Counted from the stretch's first letter, positions 8,600 through 18,928 are shown. The stretch: DNA of 64,000 nucleotides from Lysobacter oculi (GCF_003293695.1 NZ_CP029556.1:2490001-2554000), one strand, 5' to 3'. The notes: a model not told the origin generated them from the sequence alone. Program-made: numbers and translations.

Positions 8600-9604
8600 A
8601 TGACCGGCGTCACCGAAGTCACCGAGAAACGCCAGGTGCGAATGCGGGCCATGCTATTTGACGCCCAACGAGGAAACCGTGAAATTGGCACGGATGAACC
8701 GCTGGAACTGGAGCGGTCGAGCGATCAACTGGTATGGGTCGACCTAGAAGACCCAAGCGAAGACGACGTCCATAAGCTGGCCACGCGCTTGTCCTTGCCC
8801 TCCGCGGCGGTGGATGGATACTTGGGGACGGAGACGAATCCCACACTGCAGAACTGCGGAAAATGCTTCTGGCTTCGCGTGGTGGCGGTGGCCGACACAT
8901 CCGGTCACGAGTTTACGGGAACCGTTCTAACCATCGTCGCCGGTTCCAACTTCGTGGCTACCTTGCATCGCACCCCGGTGGAGTTCCTGGAAACGTTCCG
9001 CCAAGGGACGGCGTCGAAAGGTGGGGTGGGAGCGTTGGGATCCGGCAGCTTTGTGGCCGCCCTGCTGGACTGGCATCTGGGAACCTACTTCGAAGCGGTG
9101 TCGCGCTTTGAATTGGCCGTTGAGCGACTGGAAGTCGAGGTGCTCTCCACGGAGCCTCGCGATTGCTTGGCCGAACTTCGGCTGCTCCGGAAGGGCGCTT
9201 CCCGCCTGAGGCGGATGCTCGCCCCACATCGGATCGTGTTCACCGCCTTGTCGCGCCCGGATTTCCGACCAGAAGAAGATGAGCTGACCGACCGCCACTT
9301 TCGAGTCCTAGACACTCACTACGAACGCGCCATGGACATGGTGGAGAACGCCCGGGATTTGGTGGTGGGCAGCTTCGAGCTGTTCAGCAGTCAAACCGCC
9401 TTGGCTGCCAACGAGACGATGAAAGTGCTGACCTTCGTCACGGTGGTGGTCGGCGTGCTGGCCGTCATCGGTGGCGTTCTGGGGATGAATTTCGAGGCGC
9501 CGTTCTTCAAGACGGGCGTCCGAGGCTTTTCTGTCGCGGTCGCCTTGATGCTGATCCTGGCGGGCATCTCCGTCTTCTTGGGGCGGAAGCGCCGCTGGAT
9601 TTAG
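8600..9604 (+). CDS. CorA-family divalent cation transporter
   Basis: A 334-aa inner-membrane protein. A long soluble, partly helical N-terminal domain is followed by two C-terminal membrane helices (about 270-294 and 308-326). The defining G-M-N loop is at 295-297 (VLGMNFEAPFF), with a basic C-terminus (GRKRRW). This is the pattern of the pentameric Mg2+/Co2+ channel CorA or the Zn2+ transporter ZntB. The transported ion cannot be decided from sequence. The start is supported by GGAAGGA immediately before the ATG. Confidence 0.87.
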   Translation: MTGVTEVTEKRQVRMRAMLFDAQRGNREIGTDEPLELERSSDQLVWVDLEDPSEDDVHKLATRLSLPSAAVDGYLGTETNPTLQNCGKCFWLRVVAVADTSGHEFTGTVLTIVAGSNFVATLHRTPVEFLETFRQGTASKGGVGALGSGSFVAALLDWHLGTYFEAVSRFELAVERLEVEVLSTEPRDCLAELRLLRKGASRLRRMLAPHRIVFTALSRPDFRPEEDELTDRHFRVLDTHYERAMDMVENARDLVVGSFELFSSQTALAANETMKVLTFVTVVVGVLAVIGGVLGMNFEAPFFKTGVRGFSVAVALMLILAGISVFLGRKRRWI

Positions 9605-9605
9605 G

Positions 9606-9869
<264 letters not shown>

Positions 9870-9929
9870 TTACAAGGGTTGGCGTGGACTGAGGTTCTTC
9901 CCTTGATGCCTGCTTAGTCGAACACTCCT

Positions 9930-10724
9930 ATGGCACGCAAGAAGACGCTCAAGATCGCCACCTTCAACGTCAATGGGGTCAACACCCGTTTGGCGCACCT
10001 GCTGGGGTGGTTGGAGAAGGAGCAGCCGGACATCGTGGGGCTGCAGGAGCTCAAGGCGCTGGACGGTGCTTTTCCGGAAGACGCCATCCGGGAGGCGGGG
10101 TATGGCGCCATCTGGCAGGGTCAGAAGTCCTGGAATGGGGTCGCGTTGTTGGCCAAGAGCCAGGACCCGGTGGAGAGCCGGCGGGGCTTGCCTTGGGATC
10201 CCAAGGACGAGCAGAGCCGCTACATCGAGGCGGCCGTCCACGAAATCGTCGTGGGTTGCCTATACCTACCCAACGGCAATCCCCAGCCGGGTCCGAAGTT
10301 CGACTACAAGCTCAAATGGATGGCACGCCTACAGCGCCACGCCAAGACTCTGGTGGATCTGCCCCATCCGGTAGCCCTCATCGGCGACTTCAACGTCGTG
10401 CCGACCGACGAAGACATCTACGATCCTAAAGGGTGGCGGCGGGATGCTCTCTTGCAGCCGGAATCCAGAGAAGCGTTTTTCAAGCTCCTGGAGCAAGGGT
10501 GGACCGACAGCCTTCTCACGATTCACGGGTCGAACAGCGGGGTCTACACCTTCTGGGACTATTTCCGCCAACACGCCGAGCGCGACCGAGGTTTGCGCAT
10601 CGACCACTTGCTGCTCAATCCCGTGCTCGCCAAGCGGCTGAAGGGTGCGGGCGTGGACCGATGGGTTCGGCTACAAAAGAAGGCGAGTGACCACGCGCCC
10701 ACGTGGATCCAAGTGGGCGCCTGA
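9930..10724 (+). CDS. xthA: Exodeoxyribonuclease III (AP endonuclease)
   Basis: A 264-aa member of the Xth family: MARKKTLKIATFNVNGVNTR gives the metal-binding Asn, QELK the catalytic Glu, GDFNVVPTDEDIYDP the Asp/Asn of the active site, and SDHAPTW the C-terminal Asp-His pair. It cleaves DNA 5' of abasic sites and degrades 3' ends in base excision repair. The length is normal. Together with the Fpg/Nei-like enzyme, Ku and LigD nearby it forms part of a DNA-repair cluster. Confidence 0.92.
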   Translation: MARKKTLKIATFNVNGVNTRLAHLLGWLEKEQPDIVGLQELKALDGAFPEDAIREAGYGAIWQGQKSWNGVALLAKSQDPVESRRGLPWDPKDEQSRYIEAAVHEIVVGCLYLPNGNPQPGPKFDYKLKWMARLQRHAKTLVDLPHPVALIGDFNVVPTDEDIYDPKGWRRDALLQPESREAFFKLLEQGWTDSLLTIHGSNSGVYTFWDYFRQHAERDRGLRIDHLLLNPVLAKRLKGAGVDRWVRLQKKASDHAPTWIQVGA

Positions 10725-10731
10725 AGAAACT

Positions 10732-11289
10732 CTACTGCTCAGCAGCCAAGCTGTGCAGGACGGTTTTGGCCCCTCGCGTGTCCAGGCTCATTGACTCGCG
10801 CATCAGTGCCAATGCGCGGGTGGATCGGGAAGGGGTCTGCGCGGCAACGCAATCCTGAGGGACCCGCACCTTGTATCCACGCATGTGGGCATCCTGCACG
10901 GTGGCCAAGACGCACGAGTCGGTGGCCACACCGGTGATCACAAGCTCCTGAAGCTTCAAGTCCGCCAGAATCGCGGGCAGGGTCGTGCAGAGGAAGCCCG
11001 AATGCCTCGGCTTGAGCACGTAGTATTCCCCCGGCTTAGGCCCCAGCACGGCGGCAATCTCGCTTGACGGGCCGGGATGCTGCCGGCACTTCGCGACGAG
11101 GTCGGTGAACTCCTGGTTCCAGTCCATGAAGTTGTCGTTGACGAACAGCACCGGCCAATTGCGGTCGGCGAAGGCTTGGCGAAGGGTGGCAATAGGGCCG
11201 CACGCTTTGAGCGCGTGGACACCCAGTTGGTTGCCCCCATCGAAGTCGAAGAGGTTGATCATGTCGATGATGAGAAGCGCAGGACGCAT
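10732..11289 (-). CDS. Isochorismatase-family cysteine hydrolase
   Basis: A 185-aa protein with the complete catalytic triad of the family: Asp9 (ALLIIDMI), Lys93 (YVLKPRHSGF) and Cys126 (GVATDSCVLAT), together with the usual cis-peptide region before the cysteine. Family members hydrolyse isochorismate, nicotinamide, pyrazinamide, carbamates and related compounds. Nothing nearby fixes the substrate; no siderophore genes are present. It lies 9 bp downstream of the DUF6766 gene on the same strand and probably shares its transcript. Confidence 0.85.
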   Translation of the reverse strand: MRPALLIIDMINLFDFDGGNQLGVHALKACGPIATLRQAFADRNWPVLFVNDNFMDWNQEFTDLVAKCRQHPGPSSEIAAVLGPKPGEYYVLKPRHSGFLCTTLPAILADLKLQELVITGVATDSCVLATVQDAHMRGYKVRVPQDCVAAQTPSRSTRALALMRESMSLDTRGAKTVLHSLAAEQ

Positions 11290-11298
11290 ATATCCGCC

Positions 11299-11958
11299 TT
11301 ACGTCCCGGTCTGACTATGAGGTGCTTCGACCGGCTTGGACTGTGGCGAATCTTTCTGGCGCAGAAAGATGGTCAGCAAGACAAGTGCCGCCACGGCGAG
11401 GAACTCGCTTTGCCAGTTCTGAAATGACTCGAACCAGAACTGGGCGCTAGCCAGGTGATCCCAAAGTTCAACAGGAGGTTTGCCGTCGAGCTGACGCTGG
11501 ACGCTTTCGTGGCGCCAACTGCCATCCAAATGAAGTGCGAACGACAGCAGGAAGAGACCACCAAACGCGATGGCCAGAGAGTGCTCGTAGAGCTTCAGCC
11601 AGACTCCGCCAATTCGCACGGGCCAAGGGGTCGGTCCATATTCAACGCGATCCTCTTCTTGCGAGGGATCCAATGGGCGCGACTCTGCCGAGCCCTTTTG
11701 CCGAAGGGAGACGCTTAGCAGCACATACATGCCCATCTGAAGAAACTCGCTCTCCCAGTTCTCAAACGTGGCAGACACGAAGTGACCGCTGGCAAGGTAT
11801 TCCAGCAGGCTAAGTTGTGGCGCGCCGAGGTCGGATAGTTCTTCGTTGTATACAACGTGTCCCGTCAGGATCTGCCCGAGCCACGTTCCAAGCATGAAGA
11901 GCAGCACGATGATAGACAAGCCGTTGCGCTTCCAGAAGGTGCCATTGCTGTTGTGCAT
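11299..11958 (-). CDS. DUF6766-family membrane protein
   Basis: A 219-aa protein with four hydrophobic segments (near residues 12-32, 65-85, 125-145 and 185-205). An internal duplication is visible: YLASGHFVSATFENWESEFLQMG in the first half and HLASAQFWFESFQNWQSEFLAVA in the second, each followed by a membrane helix and an LRQK motif. This arrangement is typical of DUF6766. The function is unknown. It is encoded divergently from the ferritin-like gene and immediately upstream of the isochorismatase-like gene. Confidence 0.75.
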   Translation of the reverse strand: MHNSNGTFWKRNGLSIIVLLFMLGTWLGQILTGHVVYNEELSDLGAPQLSLLEYLASGHFVSATFENWESEFLQMGMYVLLSVSLRQKGSAESRPLDPSQEEDRVEYGPTPWPVRIGGVWLKLYEHSLAIAFGGLFLLSFALHLDGSWRHESVQRQLDGKPPVELWDHLASAQFWFESFQNWQSEFLAVAALVLLTIFLRQKDSPQSKPVEAPHSQTGT

Positions 11959-12086
11959 ATTGCTCCCCAGTTATTCGCAGGGTGGGCGCGAAGGAGTGCT
12001 GACGAAGTGAAAGTTTGTTTCACGTTGCGTTAGCGCCATGGTGCACACGATGCGCTCCTTAGTTCACCGAGGTAACGGAGTCAGTC

Positions 12087-12695
12087 ATGGCAAGCAAAGG
12101 TTTCGATCAGAGCGGTGTCAAGGAATTGCTCCTTCAGTCGCTGGAAACCGAGCGCGGCGGCATCAAGATCTACACGACTGCCATCAGCGCGGCGGTCAAT
12201 GAAGACCTGCGCGAGGAATGGCAGGAATACCTGGAAGAGACCCAGCACCACGAGGAAGTGCTCACCCGCGTATTCAGCGAGCTCGGGATGGACACCGAGG
12301 AGATGAGCCCGGGCCGTGAAGTCTGCGCGCACAACGGCGCTTCGCTGGTGGCGGCCATTGAGCTGGCAAAGGCGAACGCCGATCCAGCGGCAGCGGAGCT
12401 GGTCGCGTGCGAATGCGTTGTTCTAGCGGAGACCAAGGATCACTCCAACTGGGAGTTGATCGGCAAGGTCGCAGAATCAGCCGATGACAAGGTAGCCCAG
12501 GTCCTGAAAGCGGCCTACGACGAGGTGGAGGAGGACGAAGATCACCACCTCTACCACACCAAGGGATGGTGCCGGGAGCTGTGGATCCAGAGCTTGGGGA
12601 TGCCAGCCGTGCTGCCCCCGCCCGAAGAGGTCAAGAAAGTCGAGACCGCAATCGGCGCAGCCCGCGCCGAGCAAGCCCGAGAAGACATGTTGTGA
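12087..12695 (+). CDS. Ferritin-like/rubrerythrin-type di-iron domain protein
   Basis: A 202-aa helical protein. Carboxylate and histidine pairs fit a four-helix di-iron bundle: SLETERGGIKIYTTAI, YLEETQHHEEVLTRVF, ECVVLAETKDHSNWELI and EVEEDEDHHLYHTKGW. These match the E...ExxH repeats of ferritin-like domains. Such proteins store iron or remove peroxide. It sits between the DUF6766 gene and catalase HPII, which fits oxidative-stress defence. A strong terminator follows. Confidence 0.75.
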   Translation: MASKGFDQSGVKELLLQSLETERGGIKIYTTAISAAVNEDLREEWQEYLEETQHHEEVLTRVFSELGMDTEEMSPGREVCAHNGASLVAAIELAKANADPAAAELVACECVVLAETKDHSNWELIGKVAESADDKVAQVLKAAYDEVEEDEDHHLYHTKGWCRELWIQSLGMPAVLPPPEEVKKVETAIGAARAEQAREDML

Positions 12696-12698
12696 GCA

Positions 12699-12723
12699 AA
12701 GCCCGCCTTATGGCGGGCTTTTT
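12699..12723 (+). terminator. Rho-independent terminator after ferritin-like gene
   Basis: AAGCCCGCC-TTAT-GGCGGGCTT followed by TTT begins four bases after the stop codon. Confidence 0.85.
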
Positions 12724-12795
12724 ACCATCTTCACGCACTCCCCAACCTCCTGAGGGTGGCTGGGGTTTTGTCAATTCAGACAGGAAAACAGTCCC

Positions 12796-15189
12796 ATGGC
12801 GACGTCACGCAAGAACTCCCCAAAAGACAAGAAGAGCGTGGCTAGTGCCTCTGCTGCTCGCAACTCTGACAGTTCCGCGTCCAAGGCCCCACCGCAAGGT
12901 TCGGATGACTTGGCAGCTGAGCAGAGCGCGGAGGTGGAGGCAACGGCTGCCGCCATGCCGTTCAACGAGAACAAGGCAGCCGAGCACGGGCGCGAAGCGG
13001 CGCTGGATCCGCCCGAGGGCACCCAAATCGTTCCGCCGTCCTCGTTGGTGACGGCCAGCACCCTGGCGGAGACCAATACGTCCGAGAAACTGGGAACCCG
13101 TGCTGAAGAAGGCGCAAATCCGACTGTCGGTTCCCTCGATCGCGTGCGTGTGGACAGCAGTGGCCAACGCCTGACAACCAACCAGGGCGTGCCGATCGCC
13201 GACAACCAGAACTCGCTCAAGGCAGGCCTGCGTGGCCCGGCCCTGCTGAAGGACTTCATCCTGCGCGAGAAGATCACGCATTTCGACCACGAACGGATTC
13301 CTGAGCGGATCGTGCACGCGCGAGGCTCGGGCGCACACGGCTTCTTCGAGAGCTATAAGAACCAGCGAAAACTGACACGCGCGGCGCCGTTCCAGGAGGC
13401 AGGCAAGATCACGCCAGTCTTCGTACGGTTCTCTACGGTCGCGGGAGAGCGAGGCAGTAAGGACACCGCGCGCGATGCGCGCGGGTTTGCTGTGAAGTTC
13501 TACACCGACGAGGGCAACTGGGACCTGGTGGGCAACAATATGCCTGTCTTCTTCATCCAGGACGCGATGAAGTTTCCTGACCTGGTGCATGCGGTCAAGC
13601 CCGAGCCGCACCACCAAATGCCGCAGGCCGCCTCGGCCCACGACACCTTCTGGGACTTCGTCTCGCTGATGCCCGAGTCCACCCACATGCTGATGTGGCT
13701 GATGTCCGACCGCGCCATTCCGCGCAGCTACCGCATGATGCAGGGCTTCGGTGTTCACACTTTCCGCTTCGTCAACGATCAGGGCCAATCGTCCTTCGTG
13801 AAGTTCCATTGGACCCCACTGCAGGGCACACACGCTTTGCTCTGGGACGAAGCCGTGAAGATCTCGGGCTGCGACCCGGACTACCACCGCCGCGACCTGT
13901 GGGAAGCCATCGAGGCGGGCGCTTACCCGGAGTGGGAATTGGGCGTGCAGATCTTCTCGGAAGAAGATGCCGAGCGGTTTTCGTTCGACATCCTGGACGC
14001 GACCAAGATCATCCCGGAAGAACTCGTGCCCATTACCCCACTGGGCCGGATGGTGCTCAACCGCAATCCCGACAACTTCTTCGCCGAGACAGAGCAGGTG
14101 GCGTTTTGCACCGCCCACGTTGTCCCGGGTATCGACTTCACCAACGACCCTCTGCTGGCCGGAAGGATCCATTCCTACGTCGATACGCAACTCTCCCGCC
14201 TGGGCGGACCGAACTTCCACGAGATCCCGATCAACGCGCCCATCGCACCGGTTCATAACAACCAGCGCGACGGGTTGCATCGCCAGGCCATTCATCGCGG
14301 CAAGGTCTCCTACGAGCCGAACTCGCTGGGTGGCGGCTGTCCCTTCCAGGCTGGGGCTGCCGGTTTCGTCTCCTTCCCTGAGCCGGTGGAGCAAGACGAA
14401 GTCCGCGGCAAGCCCGAGAAGTTCGCCGAGCACTTCAATCAGGCCGCCCTGTTCTTCAACAGCCAGACACCTGTGGAGCAAGCCCACATCGCGGCCGCGT
14501 TCCGCTTCGAGCTTTCCAAGCTGACGGTGCCGGCCATTCGCCAGCGCGTGGTGTCCATGCTTCGCAACGCCTCAGAAGAGCTGGCGGCGCAGGTGGCCGA
14601 AGGACTAGGCATGCCGCTCCCGGATGCCATGCCCCGGGCGCTGCCCAAGCCACCCAAGGCAGAAGTTGACGTTTCCCAGCCGTTGTCGATGTTTGCTCGC
14701 CCAGGCAAGACGGGTGTGGCAACGCGGAAGGTCGCCATCTTCGTGGGTGACGGCGTCGATGGCGACCAGGTAGCGGAAGCCCAGCAGGCCTTGCTGGACG
14801 CCGGAGCCGTCGGCCGTCTGGTAGGACCACGCGTGGGAATCTTTACCGCAGCCGATGGCAGTGAGATCGACGCGGACGCCTCCTTTGAGAACGAGCCGTC
14901 CGTCCTGTTCGACGGGGTGATCATTCCTGACGGAGAGGGCACGGCAAAGGTTTGGGCTCGCGATGGGAGGGCGGCGGAGTTCGTGAAGGACCAGTTCCGC
15001 CACCTCAAGACAATTCTGGCCTTGGGCGAAGCGGTCGCTTTCGTGGAGGGTGCCGGCGTGCTGAGGGATGAGGCCGATCCCGGACTGCTGCTGCATAGTG
15101 AGCCAGAGGACACTGGGATCGGTCAGTTCCTGGAGGCCTTGGCTCTGCATAAGCACTTTGGGCGGGAAACCGATCCGCCCTTGTTATGA
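12796..15189 (+). CDS. katE: Catalase HPII, large-subunit clade
   Basis: A 797-aa monofunctional haem catalase. After a lysine- and alanine-rich leader of about 100 residues the catalase core carries the distal His174 ([12 protein letters not shown]), Asn247/248 ([12 protein letters not shown]) and the proximal haem ligand Tyr461 ([10 protein letters not shown]). The final part, about residues 640-790, has the class I glutamine-amidotransferase-like/flavodoxin fold typical of large catalases such as E. coli KatE. It breaks down hydrogen peroxide in stationary phase. It leads a same-strand run with the DUF72 and Fpg/Nei-like genes. Confidence 0.95.
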   Translation: MATSRKNSPKDKKSVASASAARNSDSSASKAPPQGSDDLAAEQSAEVEATAAAMPFNENKAAEHGREAALDPPEGTQIVPPSSLVTASTLAETNTSEKLGTRAEEGANPTVGSLDRVRVDSSGQRLTTNQGVPIADNQNSLKAGLRGPALLKDFILREKITHFDHERIPERIVHARGSGAHGFFESYKNQRKLTRAAPFQEAGKITPVFVRFSTVAGERGSKDTARDARGFAVKFYTDEGNWDLVGNNMPVFFIQDAMKFPDLVHAVKPEPHHQMPQAASAHDTFWDFVSLMPESTHMLMWLMSDRAIPRSYRMMQGFGVHTFRFVNDQGQSSFVKFHWTPLQGTHALLWDEAVKISGCDPDYHRRDLWEAIEAGAYPEWELGVQIFSEEDAERFSFDILDATKIIPEELVPITPLGRMVLNRNPDNFFAETEQVAFCTAHVVPGIDFTNDPLLAGRIHSYVDTQLSRLGGPNFHEIPINAPIAPVHNNQRDGLHRQAIHRGKVSYEPNSLGGGCPFQAGAAGFVSFPEPVEQDEVRGKPEKFAEHFNQAALFFNSQTPVEQAHIAAAFRFELSKLTVPAIRQRVVSMLRNASEELAAQVAEGLGMPLPDAMPRALPKPPKAEVDVSQPLSMFARPGKTGVATRKVAIFVGDGVDGDQVAEAQQALLDAGAVGRLVGPRVGIFTAADGSEIDADASFENEPSVLFDGVIIPDGEGTAKVWARDGRAAEFVKDQFRHLKTILALGEAVAFVEGAGVLRDEADPGLLLHSEPEDTGIGQFLEALALHKHFGRETDPPLL

Positions 15190-15195
15190 AGCCGA

Positions 15196-15966
15196 ATGGC
15201 GGCTTCCATGACCGCGGCTAGGACTCGCCTGCGGATTGGGTGTGCAGGGTGGAGCATTCCTGCCCCCCAGCGCGGTCTCTTCGGTGAAGGTGAGACCGCG
15301 CTGGAGCGCTATGCAACGCTGTTCGATGCAGCTGAAATCAATTCCTCGTTCTATCGTCCCCATCAGGCCAAGACCTACGATCGCTGGGCGCAGGCGGTCC
15401 CTCGCCATTTTCAGTTCTCTGTAAAGATACCGAAATCCATCAGCCACGAAGCGCGGCTGCAAGGCTGCGGCGAACTCTTGGATCAATTCATTGGTGAAGT
15501 TGAGGGGCTTGGTAGCAAACTCGGCGCTCTCCTTGTGCAGTTGCCGCCCTCACTGGGGTTCGATGCACGAGTGGCGTCCACGTTCTTTGCCATGGTCCGT
15601 AGACAAACGTCAGCCCCGATTGTCTGTGAGCCACGCCATCGCACCTGGTTTGAAGCCAATGCTGGGCTTGCTCTCAAGCGATACGAGATCAGTCGAGCCG
15701 GCGCGGACCCTGCGATCACTGACGAAGCCGCCACGCCAGGTCCCTTCGGCCGCCTTCGCTACTGGAGGTGGCATGGATCGCCTCGGATGTATTACAGCAG
15801 CTACAGCGAAGATGCGTTGGCGGCATTGGCCGATCAAGTGCGCGGCCAACTCTCAAAGCGGGTAGCGGCATGGGTCATCTTCGATAACACGGCCCACGGG
15901 TATGCCACTGCCAATGCGGCACGCTTGAAAACGCTGTTGTCAGCCGATCTAAAGAGTGAGCCCTGA
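15196..15966 (+). CDS. DUF72 domain-containing protein (YecE-like)
   Basis: A 256-aa protein with the DUF72 TIM-barrel signatures: IGCAGWSIP at the start, FDAAEINSSFYRPHQAKTYDRW, FSVKIPKSISH, the CEPRH strand and the end YWRWHGSPRMYYSSYSEDAL. The biochemical activity of the family is unknown. It starts 6 bp after katE (an alternative ATG is at 15208) and its stop overlaps the start of the next gene by one base, so the three genes are almost surely one operon. Its association with peroxide and DNA-repair genes points to stress. Confidence 0.85.
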   Translation: MAASMTAARTRLRIGCAGWSIPAPQRGLFGEGETALERYATLFDAAEINSSFYRPHQAKTYDRWAQAVPRHFQFSVKIPKSISHEARLQGCGELLDQFIGEVEGLGSKLGALLVQLPPSLGFDARVASTFFAMVRRQTSAPIVCEPRHRTWFEANAGLALKRYEISRAGADPAITDEAATPGPFGRLRYWRWHGSPRMYYSSYSEDALAALADQVRGQLSKRVAAWVIFDNTAHGYATANAARLKTLLSADLKSEP

Positions 15967-16697
15967 TGCCGGAAGGTCCTTCCATCCTTATTCTCCGTCA
16001 GGAAGCTGCACGATTTAGAGGTAAGACGGTGCGTTCAGTGAGTGGGAACAGCACCCTGGACATTGAGCGCATGCAGGGCAGGCGGATTGTCTCTGTGCGC
16101 AGTTGGGGCAAGCATTTCTTGCTTGAGTTCTCCGGCTTTTGCCTGCGTATTCATCTGATGATGTTCGGTTCCTACAGAATCGATGAAAAGAAGGCAGGCG
16201 CAAAACCACGACTGTCCCTTCGCTTTGATAAGGGTGAGATCAATTTCTACACCTGTTCCTTGAAATACATCGAAGTTCCGCTCGAGGAGGCCTACGATTG
16301 GAGCGGCGATGTGCTGTCCGATCAATGGAGTCCAAAGAAGGCTAGAGCAAAGCTGAAAGAGATCCCCGAAACGCTGGTATGCGATGCCCTGTTAGATCAG
16401 AACATCTTTGCTGGCGTGGGCAACATCATCAAGAACGAAGTGCTGTATCGCATCCGTGTCCAGCCAGCCAGCCTGGTGGGGGACCTGCCTCCCCGGAAAT
16501 TGGGCGAGATGATCAAGCAGGCGCGCCAATACAGTTTCGACTTCCTGGAGTGGAAGAAGGCCTTCGTTCTGAAGAAGCACTGGTTGGTGCACACCAAACG
16601 GGTTTGCCCTAGTTGTGGTCAGCTCTTGACCAAAGCCTATCTGGGCAAGACGCAGCGGCGAAGCTTCTTCTGTGAGCGCTGCCAGGTTCTCTACTAG
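15966..16697 (+). CDS. Fpg/Nei-family DNA glycosylase (endonuclease VIII-like)
   Basis: A 243-aa protein that begins MPEGPSILILRQ. The mature N-terminal Pro2 and Glu3 are the catalytic residues of Fpg/Nei enzymes. The helix-two-turn-helix region (LLDQNIFAGVGNIIKNEVLY) and the C-terminal zinc finger (VCPSCGQLL...FFCERCQVLY) are intact. PEGPS instead of PELPE puts it nearer to Nei than to MutM. It excises oxidised bases and cuts the resulting abasic site. It is translationally coupled to the DUF72 gene and ends before a convergent terminator. Confidence 0.88.
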   Translation: MPEGPSILILRQEAARFRGKTVRSVSGNSTLDIERMQGRRIVSVRSWGKHFLLEFSGFCLRIHLMMFGSYRIDEKKAGAKPRLSLRFDKGEINFYTCSLKYIEVPLEEAYDWSGDVLSDQWSPKKARAKLKEIPETLVCDALLDQNIFAGVGNIIKNEVLYRIRVQPASLVGDLPPRKLGEMIKQARQYSFDFLEWKKAFVLKKHWLVHTKRVCPSCGQLLTKAYLGKTQRRSFFCERCQVLY

Positions 16698-16726
16698 CTC
16701 AAAACACGATACGTATGGGGTAAGAG

Positions 16727-16758
16727 AACACCCCCATGACGTGGTCGACGGGGGTGTT
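16727..16758. terminator. Bidirectional terminator between convergent genes
   Basis: AACACCCCC (16727-16735) pairs with GGGGGTGTT (16750-16758) around a 14-base loop. It lies between the ends of the glycosylase (+) and alcohol dehydrogenase (-) genes. Confidence 0.7.
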
Positions 16759-16800
16759 TGGCGGATCCCTTCTTTCGGTAAACCCTTTTGCCCATGTCCG

Positions 16801-17964
16801 CTATGGGGTTAAGACAACCTTCCTGCAGTCGTCCTCTGCCTTATCGAACGTAGCGTAGCCTTCGGCGGCGTCTGCCAATCTCATCCGATGCGAGATGATG
16901 ATCTCCGGTTTGATAAGGCCGTTGCCTACGTGTTCCAGCAGCTCAGGCATGAGCGCCTGGGCATGGGTCTGGCCCATCTTGAAGGTCAGGCCCTTGTCGA
17001 AGGCGTCCCCAAACATGAACGCATGGATGAAGCCTGCATAGACGCCTGGCACGCTGACCGTGCCGCATCGGCGGGTGGCAGCAATGCACTGGCGCAGAGC
17101 AGCACCGCTGCTGCCTTCGATCTTGAGGTTGGTCAGGATGGTTTCCGTGGTGCTGCCTTTAGCTTCGAAGCCTACTGCGTCGACGGTGGCGTCCACGCCA
17201 CGACCGTTCGTCTGCTGCATGATCAGCTCAGCGGGGTCATCGACGTCTTTCATATTGATGGGAATGACGCCATACGCTTGAACGGCGAAGTCGAGCCGAT
17301 ACTGCAACTCATCCACCATGAAGATCTGTTCCGCACCCAACATTCGTGCACATGCGGCAGACATCAAGCCCACGGGTCCAGCACCGAAGATGGCCAGAGA
17401 GGAGCCTTTTCCGACGCCGGCGTTAAGCACCGCCTGATACCCAGTGGGCAGGATGTCTGAAAGGAACAGAACCTGTTCATCGGACAGGGCGTCCGGAATC
17501 TTTAGCGGCCCCACATTGGCCTTGGGGACCCGCACGAACTCTGCTTGCCCTCCTGGCACACCGCCGTAGAGGTGGGTATAGCCGAAGAGGGCAGCCGGGG
17601 GCTTGATCCCCTTCTGGTTGAGCGCAGCTCCCTTTCCCGTGTTGGTGGTCTCGCAGGCTGAATACTCATCGAGCAGGCAGTGGAAGCACTTGCCGCAGGC
17701 AATCACGAAGGGAATGACCACGCGATCGCCAACGGCCACTTCAGCGACCCCACTGCCGACCTCCTCAACCACTCCCATAAACTCGTGCCCGAGAATGTCG
17801 CCGTCCTTTAGGGCTGGCATCTTGCCGCGGTAGAGGTGAAGGTCCGAGCCGCAAATGGCGGTGGCGGTGACCCGCAGAATGATGTCGTCGTTCTGAACGA
17901 TAGTCGGATCGGGCACTTCTTCAACGCGTACGTCGTGCGAGCCGTGGTAGGTCAACGCTTTCAT
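16801..17964 (-). CDS. Zinc-dependent alcohol/formaldehyde-type dehydrogenase
   Basis: A 387-aa medium-chain dehydrogenase. The catalytic-zinc motif [10 protein letters not shown] and [12 protein letters not shown] are present, as are the structural-zinc cysteines ([15 protein letters not shown]) and the Rossmann motif [12 protein letters not shown]. An insertion between the zinc sites and a long tail resemble glutathione-independent formaldehyde dehydrogenases. It oxidises an alcohol or aldehyde with NAD(P); the substrate is unproven. It starts 9 bp after the hemerythrin gene, with GAGGAA as ribosome site, so the pair forms an operon. Confidence 0.87.
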   Translation of the reverse strand: MKALTYHGSHDVRVEEVPDPTIVQNDDIILRVTATAICGSDLHLYRGKMPALKDGDILGHEFMGVVEEVGSGVAEVAVGDRVVIPFVIACGKCFHCLLDEYSACETTNTGKGAALNQKGIKPPAALFGYTHLYGGVPGGQAEFVRVPKANVGPLKIPDALSDEQVLFLSDILPTGYQAVLNAGVGKGSSLAIFGAGPVGLMSAACARMLGAEQIFMVDELQYRLDFAVQAYGVIPINMKDVDDPAELIMQQTNGRGVDATVDAVGFEAKGSTTETILTNLKIEGSSGAALRQCIAATRRCGTVSVPGVYAGFIHAFMFGDAFDKGLTFKMGQTHAQALMPELLEHVGNGLIKPEIIISHRMRLADAAEGYATFDKAEDDCRKVVLTP

Positions 17965-17973
17965 GGGTATTCC

Positions 17974-18495
17974 TCAGGGGATGATTTTCTTGATGGCGGC
18001 CTTGAGGCCAGTCTTGATCTCGGCGTGGGTGGTGACGGCAGTGGAGGCCGCAGACGCCTTCCACTGCTCATACTGGACGTCCAGCTCCGCGCGCTCCTTG
18101 GGCGTAAACAACTTGCGGGCCATCTTGAACATGGTGGTTTCTTCTTCGGTCGCATGATGGTCAACCATCTCGCCCAGCACTTTGGCTGCGCCGGCGAACC
18201 GCGGTGACTCCAAATCGCTTGCTTTGACCTCGGGCAGCACCGTCAGCTCGACTGCCTGATGTTCAATGACGGCTTCAGCATGTGTCTTGAGGCCGTCTCG
18301 ATCCGCGCGTTCCTTGAACGCCGGATAGAAGTGAAGCTCCTCCCATTTGGCATGGGGGATGAGCGCGGCTTCAATGTCCTTGAGAAGCTGTTCGCGCTTT
18401 TTCTTTGCACGATCAGTGGTGTCTTCCATCTGTGAAAACAGGTTTCGAAGCGTGTCGTGTTCGGATTGGAGGGTTACGAGAATGTCGCGTTGCAT
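17974..18495 (-). CDS. Hemerythrin domain-containing protein
   Basis: A 173-aa helical protein with the His/Glu pattern of a HHE cation-binding bundle: SEHDTLRNLF, AALIPHAKWEELHFYPAF, AEAVIEHQAVE and MVDHHATEEETTMF. The di-iron centre binds oxygen or senses redox and NO stress. The C-terminal part (TTHAEIKTGLKAAIKKIIP) is an extra amphipathic tail. It is the first gene of a two-gene unit with the zinc dehydrogenase. Confidence 0.85.
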   Translation of the reverse strand: MQRDILVTLQSEHDTLRNLFSQMEDTTDRAKKKREQLLKDIEAALIPHAKWEELHFYPAFKERADRDGLKTHAEAVIEHQAVELTVLPEVKASDLESPRFAGAAKVLGEMVDHHATEEETTMFKMARKLFTPKERAELDVQYEQWKASAASTAVTTHAEIKTGLKAAIKKIIP

Positions 18496-18658
18496 GAGTG
18501 GCTCTCCGTGGGATGGCTAACTTCATACTCCAATTGCGTCAACACACCGTGAGGTTGCTTGTAGCGTTGAAATTATTTATCAACTGTCACTCTGTGATCA
18601 CGACGTGGGGCGTAGCGTCAGCTTTACGACAAGCGGTCGTAGATATTCGGAGTGGGAA

Positions 18659-18928
18659 ATGGGCAACAATCAGAATCAGAACGAGCAGGGCCAAGGCCAG
18701 AATCGCGACCAGCAGAATCAGCAAGGTCAGCAGGGTCAGCAGGGTCAGCAGGGTCAGCAGGGTCAGGGCGGCCAGAACCGTGATCAGGAAAACAATGATC
18801 AGCAGGGCGGCCAGAAACGCGATCAGAACCAGCAGGGTGGCCAGGGCGGCCAAAACCGTGACCAGGAACAGCAAGGCGGTCAGGATCAGCAGCATGGTCA
18901 GAACGATCAGCAGAACCAGAATCGCTAA
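18659..18928 (+). CDS. Low-complexity Gln/Asn/Gly-rich protein
   Basis: An 89-aa product from the ATG at 18659 (MGNNQNQNEQGQGQNRDQ), preceded by GGAG. It consists almost only of Q, N, G, D and R, with no hydrophobic core or cysteine. Five units of QQG arise from a tandem 9-mer CAGCAGGGT around 18725-18766. It is expected to be intrinsically disordered and very hydrophilic, like hydrophilin or desiccation-type proteins; that role is inference. The antisense strand reads as Leu-rich hydrophobic segments only because of the repeat composition. A terminator follows. Confidence 0.6.
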   Translation: MGNNQNQNEQGQGQNRDQQNQQGQQGQQGQQGQQGQGGQNRDQENNDQQGGQKRDQNQQGGQGGQNRDQEQQGGQDQQHGQNDQQNQNR

